From Oribacterium sinus (lineage in GTDB: Bacteria > Bacillota > Clostridia > Lachnospirales > Lachnospiraceae), in NCBI RefSeq assembly GCF_014202695.1, contig NZ_JACHHH010000001.1, forward strand, positions 354,739-418,738: a stretch of DNA of 64,000 nucleotides. The letters are read 5' to 3'. Of this stretch, positions 35,201 to 44,155 are shown one piece after another. Position 1 is the first letter of the stretch, and every line of letters begins with the position of its first letter. The notes beneath the pieces are model-generated. The model saw only the letters and a list, made by a program, of their open reading frames with translations, did no database searches and was not told the origin of the DNA. A program made the position numbers and the translations under genes.

Positions 35201-35754
35201 AGCTGCCCCTCTACCTTTCCATCTTGCTGGAAGAAGAGAAAAAAAGACATCCGGACTATAAGCTTCACCCTGCAGGACTCTTCTATTTCACTATGGATAA
35301 CCCAAACCTAAGCTTTAAGGGGCAGACTGAGGAAGAGCTTTTTCAGGAGAAGCTGAAGGCTTCCAGACCGAAGGGCTTAATCAACGGGGATAAGAACATC
35401 ATTTTCCGTATGGACAGGGAGCTAAAGGGAGACAGCCTTTTGCTTCCGGTAAAGGAGAAAAACGGCTCTATTGAGGAAAAGGGCTCTGTTGCCAAGGAAG
35501 AAAAGATTCTGGCCATGCTTTCCTATGTGCGGGAGAGGGTGGAAGAGGACTGTAAGAGAATCCTGGAGGGAGAAAAGGCCATTTCTCCTATCCGGGAGGC
35601 CATGGATAAGACGGCCTGCACCTATTGTCCTTATCACAGCATCTGCGGCTTTGACCCGAATCTTCCCGGATTTTCCTATAGAAGCCTGGAAAAAGGCGAG
35701 GAAGAGGCGATTTGGGACGAGTGGATAGAGAAGTATCGAAAGAAAGAGTCGTAA
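32266..35754 (+). CDS. addB: ATP-dependent nuclease subunit B (AddB/RexB)
   Basis: 1,162 residues. With AddA it resects double-strand breaks and recognises Chi. Walker A GAGGSGKT is at 9-16. The RecB-type nuclease domain is at the C-terminus (FRGRVDRVD, LKVLDYKSGN) and the four-cysteine [4Fe-4S] site is split as expected: one Cys in GLNRCAFFHF (~810) and three in TACTYCPYHSICGF near the end. A short charged insert lies at ~320-345 (PETKEEQSPKTESMDKS). ATG 32266 is favoured over TTG 32263 because AATAAGGAGG lies 5 bases before the ATG. Confidence 0.93.
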   Translation: MSKLQIILGAGGSGKTEYLIRKALQEAGKDYHRQIYYLVPEQDTLAMQKRIVSHSENQGKGILNVDVLSFQRLYYRAFENTNQKSPLSLDEMGKMMILRLILGKKKKQLSYYQREAESLSFVEECKSQISECMQYKVSPEELRKCAEKSKRSITRAKFLDLAYIYEEFLLYLSKTGRITEEGLADQGISALWKDNTLKDSILIFDGFTGFTPIQLLCIEVLMERAGELYFSLEFSGKNISALGNGKKRESLFYLTEEAIKELYQRGEKLGVEILSPLSLNEIDSRTGEARPEGALLPRFEKIPALQTLVEGFLQGENQEPETKEEQSPKTESMDKSKPYTGGVYPSVPHGISIIEATNISKEVEEACSHIRYLVEERGYRYQEIGVVLPDVELYRDAFFQQGRKFAIPLFLEEDIKLFDSPFSKVLRSALEVMEKGLLYDSFFRYLRAFPYRDMEEEDRIDALENEARAKGLKGKSAFRSLFQEESLLEADALFSLLEENEGSHSLKERIESLESFTERLMALFQLEEEAIFLKNEGMDSLSQSLERSVSQIQLLLSKMKEGLGGIPVNKKEFSAFFDMALSLEKLRQIPATNDQVLVGDLTRSRFHNPKAFLFLGLNAGLIPLPPKKKSLFTEEEKSFLRQEHCTLSPLAWEESYIQEFYLYHAFLSPKEELYLSYPLRIPKGRGGISPILQEVLRLFPKLKIRKLDREIQEMQSFSQAKASLSKELPKLCKKEALFRSEEEVLPYFQLESFQLLHSLWQKEEYKKDLEKLLDAVFWENRHLPLSKELSKELYGEKIRGSVSRLEGLNRCAFFHFLRYGLHLQERKEAEIQAFDLGNLYHKLVESFFKKVKEEKLKGEVLSEHFQEYLNHAIAESEQDPEFAPFLEGGRNQYFLHKFKENAKTILWALERQLSGGDFQVEALERDFNYDSDSLSFRGRVDRVDSYLDEEKNYYLKVLDYKSGNTDFSLDLLKAGLQIQLPLYLSILLEEEKKRHPDYKLHPAGLFYFTMDNPNLSFKGQTEEELFQEKLKASRPKGLINGDKNIIFRMDRELKGDSLLLPVKEKNGSIEEKGSVAKEEKILAMLSYVRERVEEDCKRILEGEKAISPIREAMDKTACTYCPYHSICGFDPNLPGFSYRSLEKGEEEAIWDEWIEKYRKKES

Positions 35755-35848
35755 GATAGCATTGAGATGGGAAGTATCGGAAAAAAGGCAGTAAGATGGT
35801 GTTGCCGGTGAAAGTATCAAAAGAAAGGGCAGTAAAATGGCATTGTGG
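35731..35848 (+). repeat. About 40-bp tandem repeat spanning the addB stop and addA start
   Basis: Three degenerate copies starting AAGTATC at 35731, 35772 and 35812. The first includes the end and stop of addB (GTCGTAAGATAGCATTG) and the third includes the addA start (GCAGTAAAATGGCATTG), so stop-side and start-side sequence are the same element. Confidence 0.85.
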
Positions 35849-38800
35849 ACGGAAGAGCAAAAGGCGGTAATCGCCCATAGAGAAGGAAATCTGCTGGTTT
35901 CTGCGGCGGCAGGTTCCGGAAAGACGGCAGTGCTGGTGGAACACGTGCTGTCCCTGATTTTAGAGGAAAATGCTTCCCTTTCCTCTTTGGTTTTGATGAC
36001 CTTTACCGAGGCTGCGGCGGAAGAAATGAAGGAAAGAATCAAAAAACGCTTGGAAGAGCATTTGCAAAAGGGCTATGATAAGCGGATTCTTCGGGAAATT
36101 GCCCTGCTTCCTACCGCAAATATCAGTACCATCCACGCCTTTTGTAAGCGACTGATCGAGGAAAATTATGCAGGTCTTTCCATAGACGCCCATTTTCGGA
36201 TTGGGGATACCGGGGAAATGTCCCTACTCCAATCGGATATCTTGGAAGAGCTTTTGGAAGAGGAGTACGAAAGGAAGGAAGAGTCCTTTCTGGCCTTTGT
36301 GGATCAGTTCTCCATGGGAAAGAAGGACAAGGGCATAGAGGAGCTGATTCTAAAGCTTTATAACCTGGCCAGTGCCATGCCCTTTCCCAAGGCCTATTTG
36401 CAGGGACTTTTAGAGGAAGATGCCATTTCTCGCAGGGAAAAATGGGAAAAGGACCTTTACATTGATATGAAGAGCAGACTGGAAAATCTTTCTCTTCTCT
36501 ATGAAGAGGCCCTAGACCTATGTCGGGAGCCCAACGGCCCTATAGAGTATGAAGAGCGAATTTTAGAAGAAAAGGAGCAGTGCCTTGCCCTTGCACATAC
36601 GGATAATCTGGAAGACTTGGTAAGGGGACTGGAAAATCTTTCCTTTGGAAGGCTGAAAAGCACTAAGGCAGAGGGAAAGGAGCTGGTAAAGTCCCTTCGG
36701 GAAAGAGGAAAGAAGACGCTGAAAGCTTGGCAGGAAAACTATAGACTGCTTCCGAAAGAGCTGGAAGAGGAAGTGGAGGAAAAGGGACAGAAGCGCATCC
36801 TGGAGCTTGTGCGGCTTTGCCTTCTCTTTTTAGAGCGCTATCAAAAGGAAAAGGAAGAAAGGGCGGTGCTGGACTTTTCGGACTTGGAGCATTTTGCGTT
36901 AAAGCTTTTGTATCAGGATGGTCACTATAGTGCCTTGGCGGATGAGCTGGCCAAATCCTATCGGGAAATCCTGGTGGATGAGTATCAGGACTCAAACCTT
37001 GTGCAGGAATATATTGTTCGTGCCCTTTCTCAGGAGCGCTTTGGAAAGCCCAATGTCTTTCAGGTGGGAGATGTAAAGCAAAGTATATATCGCTTCCGAA
37101 TGGCAAGGCCGGAGCTATTCCTGGAAAAATACCATGATGAAAGCTATCCCAAGATTTTCCTTCGGAAGAACTTCCGTTCCGATGAAGGAGTGCTTTCCGC
37201 GGTAAATACCCTATTTTTCAAGATTATGAAAAAGGACTTCGGAGGAATCGAGTATGACCTGGAGAACAGTCTATTCCTGGGAAAGGTAAGAACAGAAGAA
37301 GCAAGGCAGGAAGAGGATTCTATTACAGGCAAGCAGAGACGAGATCAGACGGAACTGCTTCTCTTAGAGTTGGAAAAAACTGGTTCTAGTGATGAAGAAG
37401 GAGACGGAGATGATGGAGCTGGCACTAAAGAGGAGAAAAGCAAGGCTAATCAAAACAACTCTTCAGAAGAGGACGGCAACAGCACCTCCAACAGCGCCTC
37501 CGGAAAATCCCTCAGTAAGTTAGAGCTGGAATGTAAGATGATTGCAGCCAAGGTTCGGGAGCTTTTGCAAAAGGGCTATGCCTATAAGGACATGGTGATC
37601 CTCCTTCGTTCTCCCCATAGCGTTTCCAGAGAAATGGTGGATATCTTCGGAAAGGAAGGCATCCCTGCCTATGCGGAGCTAAAAACCGGCTATTATTCTG
37701 CGGTAGAGGTGGAGACGGTTCTATCCTTCCTTGCCATCATTGACAATCCAAGACAGGATATCCCCATGGCCGCAGTACTACGCTCCCCCTTATTTTCCTT
37801 TACGGATGAAGAGCTGGGGCAGATTGTGCTGGCGAAGGGTTGCCTATACGAAAAGCCCTATGATAAAACCAAGGAAAATGCGGTAAACCTATCCTTACAG
37901 GCAGAAAAAGAATTGTCCCCCGGACTGGAAGAAAAATGGCAGGATTTCCAAAATAAACTGGAACGCTACCGTAGACTATCCCGTTCCCTGCGGCTCCACT
38001 CCTTACTGACCTTGATTTATGAAGAGACGGATTACTATAACTATGTGCGGGCGCTACCTTTAGGAGAGAAACGGCAGGCGAATCTTGACCAGCTCCTAGA
38101 GGATGCCAAGCAGTTTGAAAAGGGAAGCTACAGCGGCTTATTTCATTTTATCCGCTATATTGAAAAGGTGAAAAAGCAGGAGCAGGATCAGGGAGAGGCA
38201 ACGGTGTTCTCGGAAAAGGACGACCTGCTTCGGATTATGTCCATCCACCACTCCAAGGGACTGCAGTTTAAGGTAGTCTTCCTTTCCCAGCTCCATAAGA
38301 CCTTTAACAAGATGGATTCCAAGGCGAAAATGCTGATGGATGCAGAGCTGGGGCTTGCCGCGGATTATTTGGATTTGGAAACAAGAATAAAGTATCCCTC
38401 TCTCCACAAAATCGCCATTAAGGAAAAGGGGGAGCGGGAGAGTCTTGGGGAAGAGCTTCGAGTGCTTTATGTTGCCATGACCAGAGCAGAGGAAAAGCTG
38501 ATTCTCACCGGCGTTTGCAAAAATGAAGAGGATTTAATGAAGAAATTCCCGGTGCAAGAACGGCTGTCTCTGGAGGATATCCGAGGAGCGACTTCTTATC
38601 TTGCCTGGATTTTAATGGCCTATTCCCGGAGCTTCTTTGAAAGTACCAAGACCGAAGAAATCGCCCTTCGTTTTCTCTCGAAAGAGGATTTAGAGGAAAA
38701 TGAAGGAAAAGCCATGGGAGAAGCTATTTCCCTTGAGAAAAAGCTCTACGAGTTCTTGGGAACAGGGCGGGAAAAGACAGAGGCGGAAAAGCTTATGGAA

Positions 38801-39529
38801 GAGCATTTTTCCTATGTTTATCCCTTTGAGAAAAGCACCCATAGAAGCCCCAAATACTCCGTTTCTTTATTGAAAATGAAGGCCATGGAGGAGCATGGGG
38901 AGGCGCTTTCTGAAAGCGGAAAGGAAGGAAGGGCAGTTGCACCGGAGTGGGATGAGGCTAATGCTAATGCTGAAGAAAAGCAGCAGACTAAAGAGAACCA
39001 AGACAGCCCACTAATTCAGAAAATGAAAGCAGAGGGAAAAAATATCGGAGCGGCAATAGGTGACAGCTATCACCATGCCTTAGCCTTTTATGATTACTCC
39101 AGAGATATTTCTCAGCTATCCGAATTTCTTTCTCCGGAGGAATATGGCTTACTGAATCAAGAGAAGCTTAAGAAGTTCCTGGACTCTCCCTTAGGACAGC
39201 TTTTTGCCAAGGCCTATAAGGAAAATACCCTTTATCGGGAACAGCATTTTATGCAGGAAGTGAAGTATGAGAAGCTATTTCCGGAGGATGGGGGGGATAA
39301 TGTTGAAAAGGTAATCCTCCAGGGTATCGTCGATGCCTTTATTATGGAGGAAGAGGGCATTATCCTTGTGGACTATAAGACCGACCGGGTAAAGGACGGG
39401 GAAGAGCTAAGGAATCGCTACCAAAAGCAAATCGATTTATATAGCGAAGCCTTGGAGCAGATTTTAGGGAAAAAAGTAAAACGAAGAGTCCTTTATTCCT
39501 TCTCTTTGGGAGAGGAAGTGGACTTATAA
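35837..39529 (+). CDS. addA: ATP-dependent helicase/nuclease subunit A (AddA/RexA)
   Basis: 1,230 residues, UvrD-type helicase plus nuclease. Motif I SAAAGSGKTAVLVE is at 22-35; other SF1 motifs are TFTEAAAEEMKERI, ILVDEYQDSN, QVGDVKQSIYRFR, IHHSKGLQFKVVF and LYVAMTRAEEKLIL. The nuclease site near the C-terminus is IILVDYKTDRV. A Ser/Glu/Asn-rich low-complexity insert (~515-555) and another near 1025-1055 interrupt the usual domains. The ATG lies within a tandem repeat shared with the addB end. Confidence 0.94.
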   Translation: MALWTEEQKAVIAHREGNLLVSAAAGSGKTAVLVEHVLSLILEENASLSSLVLMTFTEAAAEEMKERIKKRLEEHLQKGYDKRILREIALLPTANISTIHAFCKRLIEENYAGLSIDAHFRIGDTGEMSLLQSDILEELLEEEYERKEESFLAFVDQFSMGKKDKGIEELILKLYNLASAMPFPKAYLQGLLEEDAISRREKWEKDLYIDMKSRLENLSLLYEEALDLCREPNGPIEYEERILEEKEQCLALAHTDNLEDLVRGLENLSFGRLKSTKAEGKELVKSLRERGKKTLKAWQENYRLLPKELEEEVEEKGQKRILELVRLCLLFLERYQKEKEERAVLDFSDLEHFALKLLYQDGHYSALADELAKSYREILVDEYQDSNLVQEYIVRALSQERFGKPNVFQVGDVKQSIYRFRMARPELFLEKYHDESYPKIFLRKNFRSDEGVLSAVNTLFFKIMKKDFGGIEYDLENSLFLGKVRTEEARQEEDSITGKQRRDQTELLLLELEKTGSSDEEGDGDDGAGTKEEKSKANQNNSSEEDGNSTSNSASGKSLSKLELECKMIAAKVRELLQKGYAYKDMVILLRSPHSVSREMVDIFGKEGIPAYAELKTGYYSAVEVETVLSFLAIIDNPRQDIPMAAVLRSPLFSFTDEELGQIVLAKGCLYEKPYDKTKENAVNLSLQAEKELSPGLEEKWQDFQNKLERYRRLSRSLRLHSLLTLIYEETDYYNYVRALPLGEKRQANLDQLLEDAKQFEKGSYSGLFHFIRYIEKVKKQEQDQGEATVFSEKDDLLRIMSIHHSKGLQFKVVFLSQLHKTFNKMDSKAKMLMDAELGLAADYLDLETRIKYPSLHKIAIKEKGERESLGEELRVLYVAMTRAEEKLILTGVCKNEEDLMKKFPVQERLSLEDIRGATSYLAWILMAYSRSFFESTKTEEIALRFLSKEDLEENEGKAMGEAISLEKKLYEFLGTGREKTEAEKLMEEHFSYVYPFEKSTHRSPKYSVSLLKMKAMEEHGEALSESGKEGRAVAPEWDEANANAEEKQQTKENQDSPLIQKMKAEGKNIGAAIGDSYHHALAFYDYSRDISQLSEFLSPEEYGLLNQEKLKKFLDSPLGQLFAKAYKENTLYREQHFMQEVKYEKLFPEDGGDNVEKVILQGIVDAFIMEEEGIILVDYKTDRVKDGEELRNRYQKQIDLYSEALEQILGKKVKRRVLYSFSLGEEVDL

Positions 39530-39606
39530 GAAGAGCCAAGATGGACTTAAAAAGCTTGCCGAAGCAGAGCAAAAAAGCTTGTTAAAGTAGACTTATAAAG
39601 CTTGGC
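39516..39606 (+). repeat. 22-23-bp degenerate tandem repeat after addA
   Basis: Four copies starting at 39516, 39538, 39561 and 39584, sharing a GGACTTAtAAAGCTTG.C core. The first contains the addA stop codon (GTGGACTTATAA); a fifth partial copy runs into the guaA -35 element (AAGGACTTGCATAAG). Confidence 0.7.
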
Positions 39607-39616
39607 AAAGAAGGAC

Positions 39617-39646
39617 TTGCATAAGTCTTTTCCTAGGCACTATAAT
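39617..39646 (+). promoter_or_regulatory. Candidate guaA promoter
   Basis: TTGCAT (39617-39622), 18-base spacer, perfect TATAAT (39641-39646). The ~75-base leader contains a small GCCTTTTAAAAAGGC hairpin but no purine-riboswitch pattern that I can see. Confidence 0.65.
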
Positions 39647-39727
39647 GAGTAATTGTGTGAGCCTTTTAAAAAGGCGGTTTATCTATCTTGTTGCCGTTGG
39701 ACGAACTGAAGAAAAGGGGAAAGAAAA

Positions 39728-41269
39728 ATGAATCATGAGCGGATTCTCGTATTGGATTTTGGTGGACAGTACAACCAGTTGATTGCCCGGAGAGTAAGAG
39801 ACGAAGGGGTTTATGCAGAGGTTTACAGTTCCGACATTGGCATAGAGAAGATTAAAGAATTAAGTCCCAAGGGAATCATCTTCACCGGGGGACCTCAGTC
39901 CGTGTACAAAGAGGAAAGCCAGCATATCGGGAAGGAAATTTTCGAACTGGGCATCCCCATTTTCGGTTTCTGCTATGGAGCACAGCTGATTGCCTATGAG
40001 CTTGGAGGAGAGGTGGCTACTGCTCCTGTCAGTGAATATGGAAAGACGGAAACTCATGTAGAGAAGTCCTCGGTGCTTTTCTCCGATGTTTCGGAGGAGA
40101 CCACTGTTTTCATGTCCCACACCGACTATATTGCCAAGGTGCCGGAGGGCTTTACAATTACCGCCCATACCGAGCATTGTCCTGTTGCGGGAATGGAAGA
40201 TGCCAAGAGACAGATTTATGCGGTGCAGTTCCATCCGGAGGTACAGCACAGTGTGGAAGGGCAGAAGATGATTCATCATTTTCTTTATGACGTATGCAAA
40301 TGTACCGGAGACTGGAAAATGGCTTCCTTCGTGGAGGAGCAGGTTTCCCTTTTGAAAAATAAAATCGGTTCCGGTAAGGTGCTTTTAGCCCTTTCCGGCG
40401 GTGTAGACAGCTCTGTTGCAGCAGGGCTTCTTTCCAGAGCCATCGGAAAACAGCTGTACTGCGTGTTCGTGGATCACGGCCTTCTTCGGAAAAATGAAGG
40501 AGATCAGGTGGAGGAAATCTTCGGAGAAAAGGGAGATTTCGAGTTAAACTTTGTTCGTGTAAATGCAGGAGAAGAGTATTTTGAGAAATTAGCCGGGGTT
40601 GAAGATCCGGAGAAGAAGAGAAAGATTATCGGAGAGCAGTTTATCCGTATCTTTGAGCGTGAGGCAAATAAAATCGGAACAGTGGACTTTCTTGCTCAGG
40701 GAACCATTTACGCTGACGTGGTGGAATCCGGCCTGGGAAAGGGTGCAGTGATTAAGTCCCACCACAATGTAGGCGGCCTTCCCAAGAACATTTCCTTTAA
40801 GGAAATCGTAGAACCGCTGCGCCTGCTCTTTAAGGACGAGGTGCGTAAGGTAGGACTGGAGCTCGGCCTTCCGGAGCATCTGGTTTATCGCCAGCCCTTC
40901 CCGGGACCGGGACTTGGGGTAAGAATCATCGGAGAGGTGACGCCTGAGAAGGTTCGTATGGTACAGGATGCGGACTTCATTTACCGTGAAGAAATTGAAA
41001 AGGCGGGACTTTCCCGTTCCTACAGCCAGTACTTTGCCGCCCTCACCAATATGCGCTCCGTAGGCGTTATGGGAGACTTCCGTACCTATGACTATGCAGT
41101 GGCTCTCCGTGCGGTGATTACCGATGATTTTATGACCGCAGAATGCGCAGATATCCCCTTTAGCGTACTCCAGAGAGTGATGAATCGAATCGTGAACGAG
41201 GTCAAGGGAGTGAACAGGGTGTTCTATGATCTGACATCCAAGCCACCAGGAACGATTGAGATGGAATAA
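39728..41269 (+). CDS. guaA: GMP synthase (glutamine-hydrolysing)
   Basis: Converts XMP to GMP. 513 residues. The class I amidotransferase domain has the nucleophile Cys82 in FGFCYGAQL and the His-Glu pair in [10 protein letters not shown]; the ATP-pyrophosphatase P-loop is [14 protein letters not shown] (~223). The dimerisation domain ends canonically in KPPGTIEME. It is the last gene with chromosomal base composition; AT-rich accessory DNA begins right behind its terminator. The 3' end of guaA is a documented integration target of genomic islands. Confidence 0.96.
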   Translation: MNHERILVLDFGGQYNQLIARRVRDEGVYAEVYSSDIGIEKIKELSPKGIIFTGGPQSVYKEESQHIGKEIFELGIPIFGFCYGAQLIAYELGGEVATAPVSEYGKTETHVEKSSVLFSDVSEETTVFMSHTDYIAKVPEGFTITAHTEHCPVAGMEDAKRQIYAVQFHPEVQHSVEGQKMIHHFLYDVCKCTGDWKMASFVEEQVSLLKNKIGSGKVLLALSGGVDSSVAAGLLSRAIGKQLYCVFVDHGLLRKNEGDQVEEIFGEKGDFELNFVRVNAGEEYFEKLAGVEDPEKKRKIIGEQFIRIFEREANKIGTVDFLAQGTIYADVVESGLGKGAVIKSHHNVGGLPKNISFKEIVEPLRLLFKDEVRKVGLELGLPEHLVYRQPFPGPGLGVRIIGEVTPEKVRMVQDADFIYREEIEKAGLSRSYSQYFAALTNMRSVGVMGDFRTYDYAVALRAVITDDFMTAECADIPFSVLQRVMNRIVNEVKGVNRVFYDLTSKPPGTIEME

Positions 41270-41281
41270 TTAATGATAAAA

Positions 41282-41321
41282 GTAAAAAGCCAGTAGTATG
41301 ATGATGCTACTGGCTTTTTAC
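41282..41321 (+). terminator. Strong terminator after guaA
   Basis: Perfect 15-bp stem GTAAAAAGCCAGTAG / CTACTGGCTTTTTAC with a 10-base loop; symmetrical, so it could act on both strands. It is the last feature before the composition change. Confidence 0.92.
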
Positions 41322-41428
41322 AAAATATTATAATTTTACATGTTGGCTGATAAGGAATATCCTATATTATTAAGAATATTAATAAAATTGCTAAGCCTAA
41401 AGTATGTTCATTGTAAATGCTAATAACG

Positions 41429-41456
41429 TTGTGAAGACATAATTAGGTTCTATACA
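41429..41456 (+). promoter_or_regulatory. Weak candidate promoter of the first island gene
   Basis: TTGTGA (41429-41434), 16-base spacer, TATACA (41451-41456), 45 bases before the next start. Low confidence in AT-rich DNA. The rest of 41322-41500 shows no tRNA or ORF. Confidence 0.3.
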
Positions 41457-41500
41457 TCATTTTACTAATAATTAAATGTAAAATTTGAAATGGGGGTTAT

Positions 41501-42850
41501 ATGCAGTTATTGATTGAAAAGTGGGCAAATGAAAATAAAATATTTGATGAGGCTGCTAAAAAATTATTTAATGAGGCTGTGATTTGCTATAAAGTTGGAG
41601 CGTATCAGTCGGCTTTTATTATGTCGTATTTATCATTTAAACTCACAATAAAATATAGAATTATTACTTTTGATAATAATTCACTTCATAGTTTTGATGA
41701 TTCAAGATGGAATAAAATAATTGATGATCTAAAGAATGAAGATCATTGGGAAGAAAAGATAAACCAAGAAGTTAGTAACAAAAAGAGTGGTATCATCAAA
41801 TTTACTAATGTCGATCGTATGATTTCAGATTATAGTTATTGGAAAAATATCAGAAATTCTTGTGTACATGCTAAAACTCAAACAATTGACGCATCTACAG
41901 TAGAGTGCTTTTGGAATTATCTCAAAGACAATTTGTCAAAATTCTATGTTTTAGGTGGACATGATTACATTAGAAAAAAAATGATAAATTATTTTAGGGA
42001 CTTTAGGATAGATAAAAATTATGAACATTTGAATAAAATTTTGTATGATGTTTCTGTATTATATTTAAATGATGAAGATATTTTTTTTAGTGATATTGAA
42101 AAAGATTTTAAAGATAATAATATTAATTTATTTGATGATTATAATATTGATATATGGAATTATATATTAAATTATCCAAATCCTAAAATTAAAGAAGGAT
42201 TTATTAAGCACATTGCTAATAGAGAGGATTTAATACTAAAGCTTTATGCATTTAAAAGCGATATATTAAATAATATAATTCAATATCAAAGATGTGTTTT
42301 CTATCATAATTTAAATGACTTTTTAAATGAAATTAACACATATCCAAAAAATCATCTATATTTTTTAGATATTCTGTATGAGCTTATTCTTTGCTATGAT
42401 GAATCATCTATTGATATAGAAGATATCTTAAAACGATGTTATTCTGTTTTTGAGACAGAGCATACTATTTTTATGATAGATAGATTAGATGAATCCAAGC
42501 TAAAATATTTAAGAGAAATTGGTGTTTTTAACAAGATTTTAGATGTATTGTTTAGTTGGATATTTAAAGTAGACGCATATGAACAGTATAAAAGTTTTCA
42601 AAAATGGTTATATAATACGGCACAAGCACGGTGTATATTTCAGCATATAAAATTTGACAAAAAATTATTAGAAAAGCTTGATTGTGCTATCAAAGAGCTT
42701 AAGATTAGTATGAAAACTAGAAGTAATGATTATTCTGTACAAAATGGTAACTCTGCTTCAGTATTATTTGAAAACATTATAAATGATAATAAACAAGAAA
42801 TTAATAAAGTTATGCAAGATGAAAATGTTAAGTTTCCAAATCTTCTGTGA
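41501..42850 (+). CDS. Uncharacterised protein with HEPN-type RX4H motif
   Basis: 449 residues, AT-rich codon use unlike the genes before it. The N-terminal ~160 residues are predicted all-helical: a first helix with AGAYQSAFIMSYLSFKLTIKYR-like character and a later YWKNIRNSCVHAK segment in which Arg118 and His123 form an RX4-6H motif, the catalytic signature of HEPN ribonucleases. The remainder (~165-449) looks helical and repeat-like and has no recognised motif. ATG 41501 follows GGGGGT. It precedes a DUF262-HEPN pair with its own RX4H motif, so the three may act together. Family assignment rests on motif and helix pattern only. Confidence 0.55.
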   Translation: MQLLIEKWANENKIFDEAAKKLFNEAVICYKVGAYQSAFIMSYLSFKLTIKYRIITFDNNSLHSFDDSRWNKIIDDLKNEDHWEEKINQEVSNKKSGIIKFTNVDRMISDYSYWKNIRNSCVHAKTQTIDASTVECFWNYLKDNLSKFYVLGGHDYIRKKMINYFRDFRIDKNYEHLNKILYDVSVLYLNDEDIFFSDIEKDFKDNNINLFDDYNIDIWNYILNYPNPKIKEGFIKHIANREDLILKLYAFKSDILNNIIQYQRCVFYHNLNDFLNEINTYPKNHLYFLDILYELILCYDESSIDIEDILKRCYSVFETEHTIFMIDRLDESKLKYLREIGVFNKILDVLFSWIFKVDAYEQYKSFQKWLYNTAQARCIFQHIKFDKKLLEKLDCAIKELKISMKTRSNDYSVQNGNSASVLFENIINDNKQEINKVMQDENVKFPNLL

Positions 42851-42887
42851 TGATACTATATTGCACAATGAGCATCATAATGAGACT

Positions 42888-42904
42888 AAAAGGATGTCCT
42901 TTTG
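42888..42904 (+). terminator. Short hairpin after the first HEPN gene
   Basis: AAAAGG / CCTTTT around an ATGT-like loop, followed by GTTATT. It could be a weak terminator separating this gene from the DUF262 gene. Confidence 0.35.
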
Positions 42905-42997
42905 TTATTAAAGGAAGAATTAAAGTCAATGTATAGTTAGCTAATTTGCTTTATAATATTATTAAGTGTGCATAATATTAAATTAAAGGGGAATTTT

Positions 42998-44155
42998 ATG
43001 AAAGAAAAGCTATTTACTGAAGAGGAATTTATGGATGAAGATTTACAGAATGATCCGGATGAAGAAATTGATAATAATTTATTAATGGCTTATGATATTG
43101 CGGTTTTTTACAACACATATAATTTGTCTGCACTCATGAAATGGTGGGGGAAAAAGCTTGTAATTCCTGATTTTCAAAGGGCTTATGTATGGAACATTAA
43201 AAAAGCTTCAGAATTTGTAGATTCTATGCTGCGTGGCTTACCAGTTCCTTCAATGTTTTTTTATGATGATACGGAAAACAATAGACTTTTAGTTATTGAT
43301 GGACAGCAAAGATTACGTTCATTATATAATTTTGTGGTAGAGCAAACCTTTGCTGGAAAAAAATTTAAGTTAACTGGAAATATTCACCCAAGATGGAAAG
43401 GAAGAACCTACAGTGAACTTGAAGATGATGATAAAGATAGGTTAGACGATGCATTAATGAATATTACTGTAATGCGCCAGTTAGCACCGGATGATGGTCA
43501 GTCAGCAATGTATCTTGCCTTTCAAAGGATTAATACTGGAGGGATTACATTACGAGCACAAGAAATACGTATGGCTGTTTCATATGGAGAATTAGCAAAA
43601 AGATTATATGAATTATCGAAAGACTCTAGATTTGATAAATGGAAATTTTTGAGGACAAAAGATCAAAAGACAAACGAAAATTTTGCTCCAATTCAAGAAC
43701 TAATTCTTAAATTTTGGACTTACTATTTTCAATATCCAAACTTTACAGGTAGTTCTACTAGATCAATGTTAGATGATTTTTTTGATACATATAGAGAGCT
43801 TGATAAACCTAAAAAAAGAAAACAGGGAGTTAAATATTATTCGTGGGAACAATTAAAAGATGTATTTGATGCTACTTTTGATATTGTGAATAACTTGCCC
43901 TTAGAGTCAATATCTCCATTTTCTAAACCGACACAGACCTTTCTAGAAGCTGTGTGGATAGGTTTAACATATCGAAAATTAAAATTACATAAAGAAATTA
44001 ATGTTTGTACCTTACAGGCGTATATTAGTAAATGGAAAGAGTTTATAGGTGAGCCAGAATTTTCTAGATTGTTTCAAGCTAGGAGAACTTCTTCAGTGAC
44101 TTCTGCATTTGAGAGAATAAAAGCTGGGATTGAATATTTTGCAGGTGATTTTTAA
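42998..44155 (+). CDS. DUF262-domain protein (ParB/GmrSD-N-like)
   Basis: 385 residues. The DUF262 core is clear: IPDFQRAYVW at 56-65, a hydrophobic strand LLVIDGQQRLRSLY with DGQQR at 101-105, and the helical part with INTGGITLRAQEIRMAVSYG. DUF262 belongs to the ParB/Srx-like superfamily, found in GmrSD-type restriction enzymes and other defence proteins, where DGQQR binds nucleotide and cleaves. The usual C-terminal DUF1524 HNH domain of GmrS/GmrD is absent; a downstream overlapping HEPN gene takes its place. The frame is open from 42968 but ATG 42998 has AAAGGGG in front. Confidence 0.85.
   Translation: MKEKLFTEEEFMDEDLQNDPDEEIDNNLLMAYDIAVFYNTYNLSALMKWWGKKLVIPDFQRAYVWNIKKASEFVDSMLRGLPVPSMFFYDDTENNRLLVIDGQQRLRSLYNFVVEQTFAGKKFKLTGNIHPRWKGRTYSELEDDDKDRLDDALMNITVMRQLAPDDGQSAMYLAFQRINTGGITLRAQEIRMAVSYGELAKRLYELSKDSRFDKWKFLRTKDQKTNENFAPIQELILKFWTYYFQYPNFTGSSTRSMLDDFFDTYRELDKPKKRKQGVKYYSWEQLKDVFDATFDIVNNLPLESISPFSKPTQTFLEAVWIGLTYRKLKLHKEINVCTLQAYISKWKEFIGEPEFSRLFQARRTSSVTSAFERIKAGIEYFAGDF

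Noticed and set aside
39647-39727. Purine riboswitch before guaA
   Set aside because: Only a small hairpin is seen; the conserved three-way junction pattern is missing and the leader is too short.
41322-41500. tRNA or integrase attachment tRNA at the island edge
   Set aside because: No cloverleaf-like sequence is visible; guaA itself is the likely target.
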